Source of the DNA: Stutzerimonas stutzeri
GTDB lineage: Bacteria > Pseudomonadota > Gammaproteobacteria > Pseudomonadales > Pseudomonadaceae
NCBI RefSeq assembly: GCF_009789555.1
Contig: NZ_CP046902.1
Coordinates: forward strand, 3,922,001-3,986,000
Reading direction: 5' to 3'
Length of the DNA: 64,000 nucleotides
In this document: one piece after another, positions 49,934 to 59,023 of the stretch
Numbering within the stretch: position 1 is the stretch's first letter
Layout of the letters: the number at the start of each line of letters is the position of its first letter
Position numbers and translations under genes: made by a program
The notes under the pieces: generated by a model
What the model was told of the DNA's origin: nothing
What the model saw: the letters and a program-made list of their open reading frames with translations, nothing else
Databases searched by the model: none

Positions 49934-51067
49934 ATGAGTTCACTGAGTGACGAATTTCCGCAAATCGAAGGTTTGCGATACCTGAATCACGCGGCTGTCG
50001 CGCCCTGGCCTCGACGCGCCAGCGAAGCCGTCATGGCCTTTGCGCAGCAGAACATGACCCTCGGTGCGCGCGACTATCCGCAGTGGCTGGCCGTGGAAAC
50101 TCGCCTGCGCGAGCGTCTGCGCCGGTTGCTCAACGCGCCGACGACGGCCGACATCGCACTGGTCAAGAACACCTCCGAGGCCCTGTCCTTCGTGGCATTC
50201 GGGCTGGATTGGAAGCCAGGCGACCAGGTCATCATCAGCGATGAGGAGTTTCCATCCAATCGGGTCGTCTGGGAGGCGCTGCAACCGCAGGGCGTCGAAG
50301 TGATACAGGTCAGCCTCAAGGGCGACGATCCGGAAGCCTCGCTACTGCAGGCCTGCGGCCCCAAGGTGCGCCTGATGGCCATCAGCGCGGTGCAATATGC
50401 CAGCGGTCTCAGGCTCGATCTGCCCCGGCTCGGCGAGGGCTGCGAGCAGCGCGGCGTGCTGCTGTGCATCGACGCGATCCAGCACCTCGGTGCGCTGTCG
50501 TTCGACGTTCAGCAGTACCGGTGCGCCTTTGCGATGGCCGATGGGCACAAGTGGCTACTGGGCCCGGAGGGGCTCGGTGTTTTCTACTGCCGCAGCGACC
50601 TGCGCGCCAGGCTGAAGCTTCATGAGTATGGCTGGCATATGCTCGAACATGCCGGCGATTACGATCGCAGCGAGTGGCAGCCGGCGCGTAGCGCGCGTCG
50701 CTTCGAGTGTGGCAGCCCGAATCTGCTCGGCGCCATGGCGTTGGATGCGAGCCTGTCGCTGCTCGAAGACGTCGGCATGAGCGAAGTAAGCCGGGCGCTT
50801 GCCGAGCGCATCGCTCATCTGCAGCGCGAGCTGGCGGCCATGCCCGGCGTCGAGCTGTTGAGCCCGACCGCCCCGCTTCGACAAGCCGGCATCCTGACCT
50901 TCAGGGCCGACGGTTGGGAAAACGCGGCATTGTTTCAAGCGCTCAAGACGGAGCAGATCGTCTGCGCCCTGCGGGGCGGCGGAATACGTCTTTCACCGCA
51001 CTTCTACACTAGGCCGGCGGTCGTCGAACAGACATTGGCGGTGATACGCGACGTGCTTGCAAAGTGA
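49934..51067 (+). CDS. Class V aminotransferase-fold PLP enzyme
   Basis: 377 residues. NHAAVAPWPRRASEAVMAF at the N-terminus, IALVKNTSEALSFVAFGLDW, and the PLP Lys in FAMADGHKWLLGPEGLGVFY mark the cysteine desulfurase/isopenicillin-epimerase-like branch. The C-terminal cysteine of a desulfurase is missing at the usual place (CALRGGGIRLSPHFY has a Cys earlier), so sulfur mobilisation is unlikely and a different amino acid substrate is expected. It is divergent from the TetR gene. A structured region with a strong terminator follows. Confidence 0.85.
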   Translation: MSSLSDEFPQIEGLRYLNHAAVAPWPRRASEAVMAFAQQNMTLGARDYPQWLAVETRLRERLRRLLNAPTTADIALVKNTSEALSFVAFGLDWKPGDQVIISDEEFPSNRVVWEALQPQGVEVIQVSLKGDDPEASLLQACGPKVRLMAISAVQYASGLRLDLPRLGEGCEQRGVLLCIDAIQHLGALSFDVQQYRCAFAMADGHKWLLGPEGLGVFYCRSDLRARLKLHEYGWHMLEHAGDYDRSEWQPARSARRFECGSPNLLGAMALDASLSLLEDVGMSEVSRALAERIAHLQRELAAMPGVELLSPTAPLRQAGILTFRADGWENAALFQALKTEQIVCALRGGGIRLSPHFYTRPAVVEQTLAVIRDVLAK

Positions 51068-51117
51068 GCGATCAAGGTGCGCGCAAGTATTCCAAATCCG
51101 TTTTAAAAAGCACACCA

Positions 51118-51265
51118 ATCGCCCGGCAGAGTTGCCGATCCGGGCCAATACTTCAGGCACTGGCCGCGCAATCCCCCCAATGCTCGGCCAGCTGAGGGAG
51201 CGAGGAACGTGACCTCATACTCCTAATGGTCTTGGCCCGGCTCCTCGCGACGCCGGGTTTTTTTT
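51118..51265 (+). ncRNA. Candidate small RNA or structured 3' UTR
   Basis: Three consecutive hairpins: GCCCGG/CCGGGC (51121-51126 with 51140-51145), CTGGCCG/CGGCCAG (51160-51166 with 51185-51191, loop containing six C), and CCCGGC/GCCGGG (51236-51241 with 51252-51257) followed by eight T. The last is a strong intrinsic terminator. It lies about 170 bp beyond the aminotransferase stop, so it is either a long 3' UTR or an independent RNA. No convincing promoter was found and no family was recognised. Confidence 0.35.
51236..51265 (+). terminator. Intrinsic terminator downstream of the aminotransferase gene
   Basis: CCCGGC stem with GCCGGG, a 10-base loop, and TTTTTTTT. It ends plus-strand transcripts before the convergent permease gene. 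Confidence 0.85.
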
Positions 51266-51288
51266 GCCTGCCTGGGCTACGGCTTCCA

Positions 51289-52686
51289 TCAGCGACATGT
51301 GGTGCGTCGGCTGTATTGCCGAAGCCGGAAGCAGAGCCAGATGAACAGCACCCAGAACGGCATGGCGATGATCGACGTCCTGAGACCCGGCATCCAGAGC
51401 ATGATCGCGGCAATCAGTACCACGAAGGCCAGGCACAGGTAGTTGCTAAAGGGAAACCAGAACGCCTTGAACGACGGCTCGACACCCTGCGCCGTCATGG
51501 CCTTGCGGAACTTGAGGTGCGCGAGGCTGATCATCGCCCAGTTGATCAACAGCGCCGCGACTACCAGCGACATGAGCAATTCGAGGGCGGTGCGCGGCAG
51601 CAGGTAGTTCACCAGCACGCAGAGCATGGTCACCAGCGCCGACAGCGCGATGGCCAGGACCGGAACCCCACGACGATTCACGGTCATCAATACCCTGGGC
51701 GCGTCGCCCTGCTCGGCCAGGCCATACAGCATCCGACTGTTGCAGTAGACACCGCTGTTGTAGACCGAAAGGGCCGCCGTCAGCACCACGAAGTTAAGGA
51801 TGTGCGCCGCGGTGTCGCTGCCGATCAGCGAAAAAATCTGCACGAAGGGGCTACCGCTGTAGGGGTCGCCCGCTGACCCCAGGGTCTGCAACAGGCTGTC
51901 CCAGGGATACAAGGCCAGCAGCACGCTCAACGCACCGATGTAAAAAATCAGAATGCGGTAGACCACCTGGTTGATCGCCTTCGGGATGACGGTCTTTGGG
52001 TCCGAGGCTTCGGCAGCGGTGATCCCCACCAGCTCCAGCCCGCCGAAGGAAAACATGATGATCGCCAGCGCCATGACCATTCCGCTGACGCCGTTGGGGA
52101 AGAAACCGCCATGGCTCCACAGGTTGCTGAAGCTGGCCTGCTCGCCGCCCGCGCCGCTGAACAGCAGGTACAGCCCCAGGGCGATCATGCCGATGATGGC
52201 GCCCACCTTGATGATTGCGAACCAGAACTCGGTCTCGCCGAAGGTCTTCACGTTCACCAGGTTGATCAGGTTGATCAGCACGAAAAAAGCCGCCGCGGTC
52301 GCCCAGGTCGGCACCTCTGGCCACCAGAACTGAACGTATTTGCCAACCGCCGTCAGCTCGGCCATGCCCACCAGCACGTAGAGCACCCAGTAATTCCAGC
52401 CTGAAAGAAAGCCCGCGTAGGGCGTCCAATACTTATGGGCGAAATGGCTGAAGGACCCTGCCACCGGCTCCTCGACGATCATCTCGCCAAGCTGTCGCAT
52501 GATCAGGAAGGCGATCAGCCCGCCAATGGCGTAGCCAAGGATCATCGACGGTCCCGCACTGCGGAGCACGCCGGCCGAGCCCAGGAATAGCCCGGTGCCG
52601 ATAGCGCCGCCCAGAGCGATCAGCTGGATATGGCGGTTTTTCAGGCCACGTTGAAGCGGCCCGGTTTGCAGCGTTTCGCTGGACAT
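51289..52686 (-). CDS. Amino acid permease, aromatic AroP/PheP-like
   Basis: 465 residues with about 12 transmembrane segments, APC superfamily, AAT family. LKNRHIQLIALGGAIGTGLF near the N-terminus is the family signature and MRQLGEMIVEEPVAGSFSHF, VGMAELTAVGKYVQFWWPE and FSFGGLELVGITAAEASDP closely match E. coli AroP as I recall it. It probably imports Phe, Tyr or Trp by proton symport, though ProY-like specificity is possible. ATG at 52684-52686 with AAGGTGA was chosen. It is a single gene. Confidence 0.88.
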   Translation of the reverse strand: MSSETLQTGPLQRGLKNRHIQLIALGGAIGTGLFLGSAGVLRSAGPSMILGYAIGGLIAFLIMRQLGEMIVEEPVAGSFSHFAHKYWTPYAGFLSGWNYWVLYVLVGMAELTAVGKYVQFWWPEVPTWATAAAFFVLINLINLVNVKTFGETEFWFAIIKVGAIIGMIALGLYLLFSGAGGEQASFSNLWSHGGFFPNGVSGMVMALAIIMFSFGGLELVGITAAEASDPKTVIPKAINQVVYRILIFYIGALSVLLALYPWDSLLQTLGSAGDPYSGSPFVQIFSLIGSDTAAHILNFVVLTAALSVYNSGVYCNSRMLYGLAEQGDAPRVLMTVNRRGVPVLAIALSALVTMLCVLVNYLLPRTALELLMSLVVAALLINWAMISLAHLKFRKAMTAQGVEPSFKAFWFPFSNYLCLAFVVLIAAIMLWMPGLRTSIIAMPFWVLFIWLCFRLRQYSRRTTCR

Positions 52687-52858
52687 GACGTCACCTTGAC
52701 TGGTCTGTGACGGGTGAGCGGCACGGCCCGTGACGGCCGAACGGATGCCTTGCGTACGCAAGCCGGCAATCAGGCGCGCACACCGAAGCGGCGCGGATTG
52801 TACACGTCATCGGGGGACGAGGCTCGTCGGGCGCGCGCCCTCGAATGAGCCACCTCGC

Positions 52859-53644
52859 TCAGCCCTTGACCCGCGTCAACGGGAAGAGTCGCTTGAAGTT
52901 GTCCGTGGTCTGCTCGGCCAGGACCTCGAAGTCGACACCGCGCAACGTCGCCAGACACTCAGCGACCTCACGCACGTACTGCGGCAGGTTCGGCTTGCCC
53001 CGGTAGGGAATCGGAGCCAGATAGGGCGAATCCGTCTCGACGAGCAGGCGATCCGCCGGGACGCGACGGGCCACGTCACGAAGCGCATCGGCATTGCGGA
53101 AGGTCACGATTCCGGACAGCGAAATGTAGAAGCCGAGATCCAGCGCGGCTTTCGCCATGTCCCAGTCTTCGGTGAAGCAATGCAATACACCGGCCTGCGG
53201 CAATGCCGCCTCGCGGAGCAGTTCCAGGGTGTCGGCACGGGCCGCCCGAGTGTGGACGATCACTGGCTTGCCGCAAATGCGAGCCGCTTGCAGGTGCAGA
53301 CGGAACGATTGCTGCTGCAGCTCGGCGGCTTCCGGCTCGTAATGGTAGTCCAGCCCGGTTTCGCCAATCGCCACGACCCCAGGCGCGTCCAGCTCGCCCA
53401 GCAACCAGTCCAGCGCGGGTTGCGCTCCGGGCTCCAGATCCAACGGATGCACGCCTACCGAGCAATCCACATCGTCATAGCGCTGTGCAAGGGCCTTGAC
53501 CGCCTCGGTATTTGCCGCGCTGACGCCTATACAGAGAAAATGCCCGACCCCGCGCTGACGTGCCGCATCCAGCGCGGCATCGAGGGACCCGCCGTGCACG
53601 GCGAGATCGAGACGATCGAGGTGGCAATGCGAGTCAACCAGCAT
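52859..53644 (-). CDS. TatD-family metal-dependent hydrolase (YcfH type)
   Basis: 261 residues. MLVDSHCHLDRLDL supplies the metal-binding His pair, GETGLDYHYEP the Glu, PVIVHTRAA and HCFTEDW further His ligands, and LVETDSPYLAPIPYRG the Asp. Family members are DNases or D-amino-acyl-tRNA hydrolases; YcfH is the closer relative given its position behind pilZ-holB-tmk. It is downstream of pilZ by 137 bp on the same strand. Confidence 0.93.
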   Translation of the reverse strand: MLVDSHCHLDRLDLAVHGGSLDAALDAARQRGVGHFLCIGVSAANTEAVKALAQRYDDVDCSVGVHPLDLEPGAQPALDWLLGELDAPGVVAIGETGLDYHYEPEAAELQQQSFRLHLQAARICGKPVIVHTRAARADTLELLREAALPQAGVLHCFTEDWDMAKAALDLGFYISLSGIVTFRNADALRDVARRVPADRLLVETDSPYLAPIPYRGKPNLPQYVREVAECLATLRGVDFEVLAEQTTDNFKRLFPLTRVKG

Positions 53645-53781
53645 GGCGTATTACCTGAAACAGAAAGCGCGCCATTGTAGAGCAAAGCAACCATCAGGGC
53701 GCAGCCAGGTCAGGCTGATGCCGGCGTGAGGATACGTTGGGAAGACGCGATAGCGCGAAGCGAAGGGTCGCGACGGCGGTG

Positions 53782-54138
53782 CTACATGGTATGGGTGGGT
53801 CGATCGGACTTCATGGCACCGGCCAGATAGGTTTCGATCTTGTTGCGGGCAGTCGAATCGCCCTCGTTGAACTGCACGCCGACACCCGCGGCACGGTTGC
53901 CCTGGGCGCCCTTCGGCGTGATCCAGACGACCTTGCCGGCGACCGGGATTTTTTCCGGCTCGTCCATCAGGCTCAGCAACATGAATACCTCATCGCCGAG
54001 TTTGTAGCTCTTGTTGGTGGGAATGAACAACCCCCCATGCTTGATGAACGGCATGTAGGCTGCATAGAGCACCGACTTATCCTTGATGGTCAGGGACAGA
54101 ATGCCGTTACGCGGACCCAGGTTTGCAGGCAGGCTCAT
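53782..54138 (-). CDS. pilZ: Type IV pilus assembly protein PilZ
   Basis: 118 residues, PilZ domain. The sequence MSLPANLGPRNGILSLTIKD up to GVGVQFNEGD matches the founding PilZ, which lacks the RxxxR c-di-GMP motif; that motif is also absent here. It is needed for pilus biogenesis and interacts with PilB and FimX in related species. AGGAAAACC precedes the ATG. It is 31 bp downstream of holB, the tmk-holB-pilZ order conserved in pseudomonads. Confidence 0.94.
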   Translation of the reverse strand: MSLPANLGPRNGILSLTIKDKSVLYAAYMPFIKHGGLFIPTNKSYKLGDEVFMLLSLMDEPEKIPVAGKVVWITPKGAQGNRAAGVGVQFNEGDSTARNKIETYLAGAMKSDRPTHTM

Positions 54139-54169
54139 GCGGTTTTCCTAGCAACAGTTCCGGAGGATT

Positions 54170-55159
54170 CTAGCGTGGCTCGGGCAAGCTTGCCCACTGC
54201 ACCAGGAGCGCTTCGAGAAGCAAGACACGGTTGAGATTGGCTTTACCCAGCACTTTCTGTCGATGGGCCAGCAACCAATCCTGAAACGCCAGCAGCTTGG
54301 CGGGTGAAGTCTTCTGCGCCACGTACTGAATGACCTTCTGCATATCGGCAGCACCGAGCCCCGCTTCATCGCCGGTCATCTGGTAACGCAACAGCAGGTG
54401 CGCCCATTCGCAGAACCAGTCGAACAGCAGGATCAGCGACAGTGGGTTCCAAGCCTCGGCCAATTGACTGGGAGACTGCTGTCGCTTGATCAGCTTCTTG
54501 ACCCCCTCGACCACCTGCACACGCATTTCCAGCACGCCGATTTCGTGGAGCTTGATCGCCTCTAGGGGCGAGTTGGCCGCCAGCGTCAGCAACTCCTCGC
54601 GCTGCGTCGGGGAAAGGTCCGGGAGCCTGCCTGCAAGCCAGTCCAGGCTCTGCTGACGGTCGGGCAAAGGGCAGCCTTGCTGTACGCAGCGACTTTTGAT
54701 CGTTGGCAGAAGCCGACTGGGCTGATGGCTGATCAGCAGCAGAACGGTGTTGCCGGCGGGCTCTTCGAGACTCTTGAGCAGCGCATTGGCCGCGTTCAGG
54801 TTCATGGCCTCGGCTGGCTCGAGCAGAACCACCTTGCGGCCACCGAGCTGCGCGGTCTGGGTGACGAACCCGACCAATTGGCGGACCTGATCGACACGAA
54901 TGGCCTTGTCGGCTTCTTCCGGCTCCAGAATGTAGTGATCGGGATGCGTGTGGGCAGCCAGCAGCATGCAGCCCTTGCAACGCCCGCAGGCCCCGCTCGG
55001 TGCAGGCTGCTGGCACAGCAGAAGCGCCATGAGTTGTTCGGCCAGCGCGCGCTTGCCGATGCCGGCGGGACCGTGCAATAGATAGGCATGGGCGTGCTGC
55101 TGACGGCCCGCCAGCAATTGCCAGAGGCCGGCCTGCCAGGGGAGGATGCCGTCAGCCAC
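54170..55159 (-). CDS. holB: DNA polymerase III subunit delta prime
   Basis: 329 residues, AAA+ clamp-loader subunit. HAYLLHGPAGIGKRALAEQL is the P-loop region, CQQPAPSGACGRCKGC the zinc site, and EPAGNTVLLLISHQPSRLLP the sensor region. With delta, gamma/tau it loads the beta clamp. The start is GTG (55157-55159), VADGILPWQAGLWQLL, and overlaps the end of tmk by eight bases. The frame upstream is open but lies within tmk. Confidence 0.95.
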   Translation of the reverse strand: MADGILPWQAGLWQLLAGRQQHAHAYLLHGPAGIGKRALAEQLMALLLCQQPAPSGACGRCKGCMLLAAHTHPDHYILEPEEADKAIRVDQVRQLVGFVTQTAQLGGRKVVLLEPAEAMNLNAANALLKSLEEPAGNTVLLLISHQPSRLLPTIKSRCVQQGCPLPDRQQSLDWLAGRLPDLSPTQREELLTLAANSPLEAIKLHEIGVLEMRVQVVEGVKKLIKRQQSPSQLAEAWNPLSLILLFDWFCEWAHLLLRYQMTGDEAGLGAADMQKVIQYVAQKTSPAKLLAFQDWLLAHRQKVLGKANLNRVLLLEALLVQWASLPEPR

Positions 55160-55784
55160 GGGCACGTTCCAACAGCTCCGGCAAGAGCGCATCCAGATCC
55201 TGCTGCACCATGGCCAGCGACTGAGCCGCATCGAGCACCCGGTAGCGCTGCGGAACCTGACGGGCACGACCGAGATAAGCGCTGCGCACGGCCTCGAAGA
55301 AATCCAGGCCTTCCTGCTCGAACCGATCGAGGCGCCCACGCGCAGCGGCGCGGCCCAGACCGATTTCGACCGGCAGGTCGAAAATCAGCGTCAGGTCGGG
55401 GCGCATATCACCCTGCACGAAGCATTCGAGCTGTTCGATACGCGCCAGGCACAGACCGCGTCCTGCGCCCTGATAGGCATAGGTGGCATCGGTGAAGCGG
55501 TCGCACAGCACCACGGCACCACGCGCCAGCGCTGGCCGTATGACTTCGGCGAGGTGCTGCGCACGCGCCGCGAAGACCAGAAGCAGCTCGGTGTCGCTGT
55601 TCATGGGCTCATCCGCGGGCGTCAACAGCAGCTCGCGGATACGCTCGGCCAGCGGCGTACCGCCGGGCTCGCGGGTCAGCACGACATCCAGACCGCAATC
55701 ACGGAGGCGCTGGGCGAGGTAGTCGCGATTCGTGCTCTTGCCCGCCCCTTCGGGTCCTTCCAGGGTAATGAAAAGTCCTGTCAC
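55152..55784 (-). CDS. tmk: Thymidylate kinase
   Basis: 210 residues. ITLEGPEGAGKSTNRDYLAQ is the P-loop, LTREPGGTPLAERIRELLL the DRX-type segment, and LCDRFTDATYAYQGAGRGL the nucleotide-binding loop. It phosphorylates dTMP to dTDP. The start is GTG and overlaps the mltG stop as GTGA. Confidence 0.97.
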   Translation of the reverse strand: MTGLFITLEGPEGAGKSTNRDYLAQRLRDCGLDVVLTREPGGTPLAERIRELLLTPADEPMNSDTELLLVFAARAQHLAEVIRPALARGAVVLCDRFTDATYAYQGAGRGLCLARIEQLECFVQGDMRPDLTLIFDLPVEIGLGRAAARGRLDRFEQEGLDFFEAVRSAYLGRARQVPQRYRVLDAAQSLAMVQQDLDALLPELLERARG

Positions 55785-56848
55785 TGGATATTCTCGATCG
55801 GTGCCGGCGCTGGCCGGGGCGGTGGGCTGGAGCGATAGTCGGCGCGGCGCTTGAGCTGGTATTCGCGCACGGCACGATTGTGCTCGCTCAACGAGTCACT
55901 GAACACATGGCTGCCGTCACCCCGCGCGACGAAATAAAGGCTTTTGCCGTCGACCGGATGCAGGGCGGCATGGATGGCTTCACGACCGACCATGGCGATC
56001 GGCGTCGGCGGCAGCCCGCTGTTGGTGTACGTGTTGTAGGGCGTGGGCGTGCGCAGGTCATTACGGGTGATTCGCCCGCGATATTGCTCGCCCATGCCAT
56101 AGATGACGGTCGGATCCGTCTGCAGCAGCATGCCCCGCTCCAGACGACGAACGAACACACCGGCAATTTCCCCGCGTTCAGACGGTACGCCCGTTTCCTT
56201 TTCGATGATCGACGCCATGATCAGGGCCTGATAGGCATCCTGGTAAGGCAAGCCTTCGCTGCGCTGCTGCCACTCGTCGGCGAGCACGGCTTCCAGGCGA
56301 GAAAAGGCCCGCTGGAGCAGCTCGAGGTCGGTCACGCCCCGTGTAAAGCTGTAGGTGTCCGGAAAGAAACGCCCTTCGGGGTGCAGGTCCGCCTGGCCGA
56401 GCCGCGCCATGACTTCGGCGTCCGAAAGTCCTTTCAATGTCTGCTCGATCGTGGGCAGCGCCTCCAGCGCGGCGCGCACCTGACGGAAATTCCAACCTTC
56501 TACGATGGTGAGGGTGTGCTGGACAACCTCCCCTCGCTGCCACAACCCGATCATGTCGCGCACGGTCATTTCCGGACGCAACCGATACTCGCCACTGTGC
56601 AGCGTCTGCCCGGACAGCTTCAACCGCCAGTGCAATCGCAACCAGAACGAGTCGCCCAGCATGCCGTCTCGCTCCAGGCGTTGAAACAGCCCGCTGGGCG
56701 TGTCGCCGGGCGCGACTTCCAGCGTTTGCGCTGCATCCAGCCGCAACGGCTGCTCCAGCGCGGCGTAGAGTTTCCAGGCAACGAGGCCGAGCGCCAGCAC
56801 GGCAATCAGCACGGCACCCAAGAGCGCGAAAGACAATTTTCGGATCAC
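55781..56848 (-). CDS. mltG: Endolytic murein transglycosylase MltG
   Basis: 355 residues: one N-terminal membrane helix (about 7-27), then the YceG domain. The catalytic Glu is in MASIIEKETGVPSERGEIAG; GVFVRRLERGMLLQTDPTVI and TPYNTYTNSGLPPTPIAMVG follow. It cuts nascent glycan strands and probably sets their length. Start codon GTG, overlapping the pabC stop as GTGA. The last 30 residues are Pro/Arg-rich. Confidence 0.96.
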   Translation of the reverse strand: MIRKLSFALLGAVLIAVLALGLVAWKLYAALEQPLRLDAAQTLEVAPGDTPSGLFQRLERDGMLGDSFWLRLHWRLKLSGQTLHSGEYRLRPEMTVRDMIGLWQRGEVVQHTLTIVEGWNFRQVRAALEALPTIEQTLKGLSDAEVMARLGQADLHPEGRFFPDTYSFTRGVTDLELLQRAFSRLEAVLADEWQQRSEGLPYQDAYQALIMASIIEKETGVPSERGEIAGVFVRRLERGMLLQTDPTVIYGMGEQYRGRITRNDLRTPTPYNTYTNSGLPPTPIAMVGREAIHAALHPVDGKSLYFVARGDGSHVFSDSLSEHNRAVREYQLKRRADYRSSPPPRPAPAPIENIQ

Positions 56849-57666
56849 GTATTACTCGACAGATCGGCTACCAGGCGTTGAAGTTTACGTGTGAGCGGAC
56901 CCACCGGCCAGACGCGGGCTTCCAATTGCCGCACCGGCCAGATGCCGTAGAGACTGTTGCAGACGAACACTTCGTCGGCATCGAGCAGTCGTTCGAAGGA
57001 GATATCAAGGACCTGGGTGCGAATGCCCGCGTCTGCGGCACGTGACAGGAGGATTTCCCGCATCACGCCAGCGACACCACACCGCGCCAGCGAGGGCGTG
57101 AGCAGGACATCGGACGCCACAATGAAAATGTTGCTGAACACGCCCTCGATGACCCGTCCGGATACGTCACGCATCAGGCCCTCCGCGAAAGCAGCGTCCT
57201 GCCACTCTGCACGCGCCAGCACTTGCTCCAGGCGATTCAGGTGCTTCAGCCCCGCCAGCGCTGGCTGCTCGGCCAGCCGGGTCGCGCAGGGATAGACGTG
57301 TATGCCCTGATCGGCGTATTCGAACGGGAAGTCGGGTAGCGGCGAGCCGGTGATGACAATGCGTGGCCGACAGGCGGCCGGCGGCGCATAGCCACGCTTA
57401 CCGTCACCGCGCGTCAGGATCAGTTTGGCTACGCCAGTGCCGAGCGTCGCGCTGAAGGCGAGCATCTGCGAACGGAGCGCTGCCAGGTCGCCGGCGATAG
57501 CCAGACGCTGGCAGCCGCGACCCAGACGATCAAGGTGATGATCCAGCAGCGCAGGTCGCCCGCCCACCACTTTCATGGTTTCGAACAGACCGTCGCCGTA
57601 CGCAAGCCCCCGATCATGGACGGGCACCCCATCAGCGGGTTGCCCGTCCACCCAGGTCAATGTCAC
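56845..57666 (-). CDS. pabC: Aminodeoxychorismate lyase
   Basis: 273 residues, fold-type IV PLP enzyme. DRGLAYGDGLFETMKVVGG opens the protein, the PLP Lys is in AGLKHLNRLEQVLARAEW, and GVFSNIFIV and VFVCNSLYGIWPVRQ bind PLP. It releases 4-aminobenzoate for folate synthesis. GTG start overlapping the fabF stop as GTGA. The fabF-pabC-mltG-tmk-holB order is conserved in gammaproteobacteria. Confidence 0.95.
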   Translation of the reverse strand: MTLTWVDGQPADGVPVHDRGLAYGDGLFETMKVVGGRPALLDHHLDRLGRGCQRLAIAGDLAALRSQMLAFSATLGTGVAKLILTRGDGKRGYAPPAACRPRIVITGSPLPDFPFEYADQGIHVYPCATRLAEQPALAGLKHLNRLEQVLARAEWQDAAFAEGLMRDVSGRVIEGVFSNIFIVASDVLLTPSLARCGVAGVMREILLSRAADAGIRTQVLDISFERLLDADEVFVCNSLYGIWPVRQLEARVWPVGPLTRKLQRLVADLSSNT

Positions 57667-58907
57667 TCGACGAACCGACTGAAAACCAGCGAGCCGTTGG
57701 TGCCACCGAAACCGAAGGAGTTGGAAACGGCGACATCGATCGTCCTGGGCTTCGCTTCATGCGGAACGAAGTCCAGGTCACATCCCTCATCGGGCTCGTC
57801 GAGGTTGATGGTCGGCGGTGCGACCTGATCGCGAATGGCAAGCACACTGAAGATCGCCTCGACCGCGCCGGCAGCGCCCAACAGGTGGCCCACCATGGAT
57901 TTCGTCGAACTGACCGACAGCTCATAGGCATGGCTGCCAAACACGGTTTTTATCGCGGCGGCCTCGGCCTTGTCGCCGGCCGGCGTCGAGGTGCCATGCG
58001 CGTTGATATAGCCCACCTGAGCGACATCGATCCGGGCATCGACAATTGCGTTGCGAATGCAGCGCGCGGCGCCCGCGCCATCATCGGGCGGCGAAGTCAT
58101 GTGGAACGCATCGGCACTCATGCCGAAACCGATCAGCTCGGCATAGATCTTCGCGCCGCGCGCCTTGGCATGTTCGAGTTCTTCCAGAACCAGTGCGCCG
58201 GCACCGTCCGACAATACGAAACCATCGCGGCCCTTGTCCCACGGACGGCTGGCCGCGGCCGGATCGTCATTGCGAGTGGACAAGGCTCGTGCAGCAGCGA
58301 AGCCGCCGATACCAAGACCGCTGGCGGCCATTTCGGAGCCGCCGGCAACCATTACGTCAGCCTCGCCATAGGCGATGTTGCGTGCGGCCATGCCGATGCA
58401 GTGGGTGCCCGTGGTGCACGCCGTGGCAATGGCGTAGTTCGGACCTTGCAGCCCCAGGTGAATCGACAGAAAGCCGGACACCATGTTGATGATCGATCCC
58501 GGTACGAAGAAGGGCGAAATACGCCGAGGTCCCTGCTCGATCAAGGCCTTGCAACTGTTTTCGATATTGGTCAGGCCGCCGATGCCTGAACCCATCGCGA
58601 CACCGATGCGCTCGCGATTGGCATCGGTGATCTCCAGACCGGAATCGCGCACCGCCTGAAAGCTGGCGGCCAATCCGTACTGGATGAAAAGGTCGAGCTT
58701 GCGAGCTTCTTTGGCTGGCAGATACTGCTCGACGTCGAAATTCCTGACCGATCCGCCAAAGCGGGTGGAATAGGCGGAGAGGTCCATATGTTCTATCAGG
58801 CCGATACCACTGCGGCCGGCGAGAATCCCCTGCCAGCTGCTTGGCACATCGTTACCCAGCGGCGATAGCATGCCCATCCCGGTGATTACGACGCGTCTAC
58901 GCGACAC
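57663..58907 (-). CDS. fabF: 3-oxoacyl-ACP synthase II (KAS II)
   Basis: 414 residues. Catalytic Cys in IATACTTGTHCIGMA, with the two active-site His in GYINAHGTSTPAGDKAE and SSTKSMVGHLLGAAGAVEA. It elongates acyl-ACP chains and governs unsaturated chain length. GTG start (58905-58907) with AAGGAG 8 bp before. It follows acpP after a terminator, so it may be expressed by readthrough or another promoter. Confidence 0.97.
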   Translation of the reverse strand: MSRRRVVITGMGMLSPLGNDVPSSWQGILAGRSGIGLIEHMDLSAYSTRFGGSVRNFDVEQYLPAKEARKLDLFIQYGLAASFQAVRDSGLEITDANRERIGVAMGSGIGGLTNIENSCKALIEQGPRRISPFFVPGSIINMVSGFLSIHLGLQGPNYAIATACTTGTHCIGMAARNIAYGEADVMVAGGSEMAASGLGIGGFAAARALSTRNDDPAAASRPWDKGRDGFVLSDGAGALVLEELEHAKARGAKIYAELIGFGMSADAFHMTSPPDDGAGAARCIRNAIVDARIDVAQVGYINAHGTSTPAGDKAEAAAIKTVFGSHAYELSVSSTKSMVGHLLGAAGAVEAIFSVLAIRDQVAPPTINLDEPDEGCDLDFVPHEAKPRTIDVAVSNSFGFGGTNGSLVFSRFVE

Positions 58908-59023
58908 AGCAATTCTCCTTACATGTATTCGACTCGCCCCACGCCGCCCGCATTCGCAACGGACAAGAGCCAGCCCTCACAGGCATCGCACGCACGCGCG
59001 CGACCAGCTGAATTCAACTAACT

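Noticed and set aside
51153..51413. Minus-strand open frame in the region after the aminotransferase gene
   Set aside because: No ribosome site or homology, it overlaps the permease end, and the plus-strand hairpins explain the region better.
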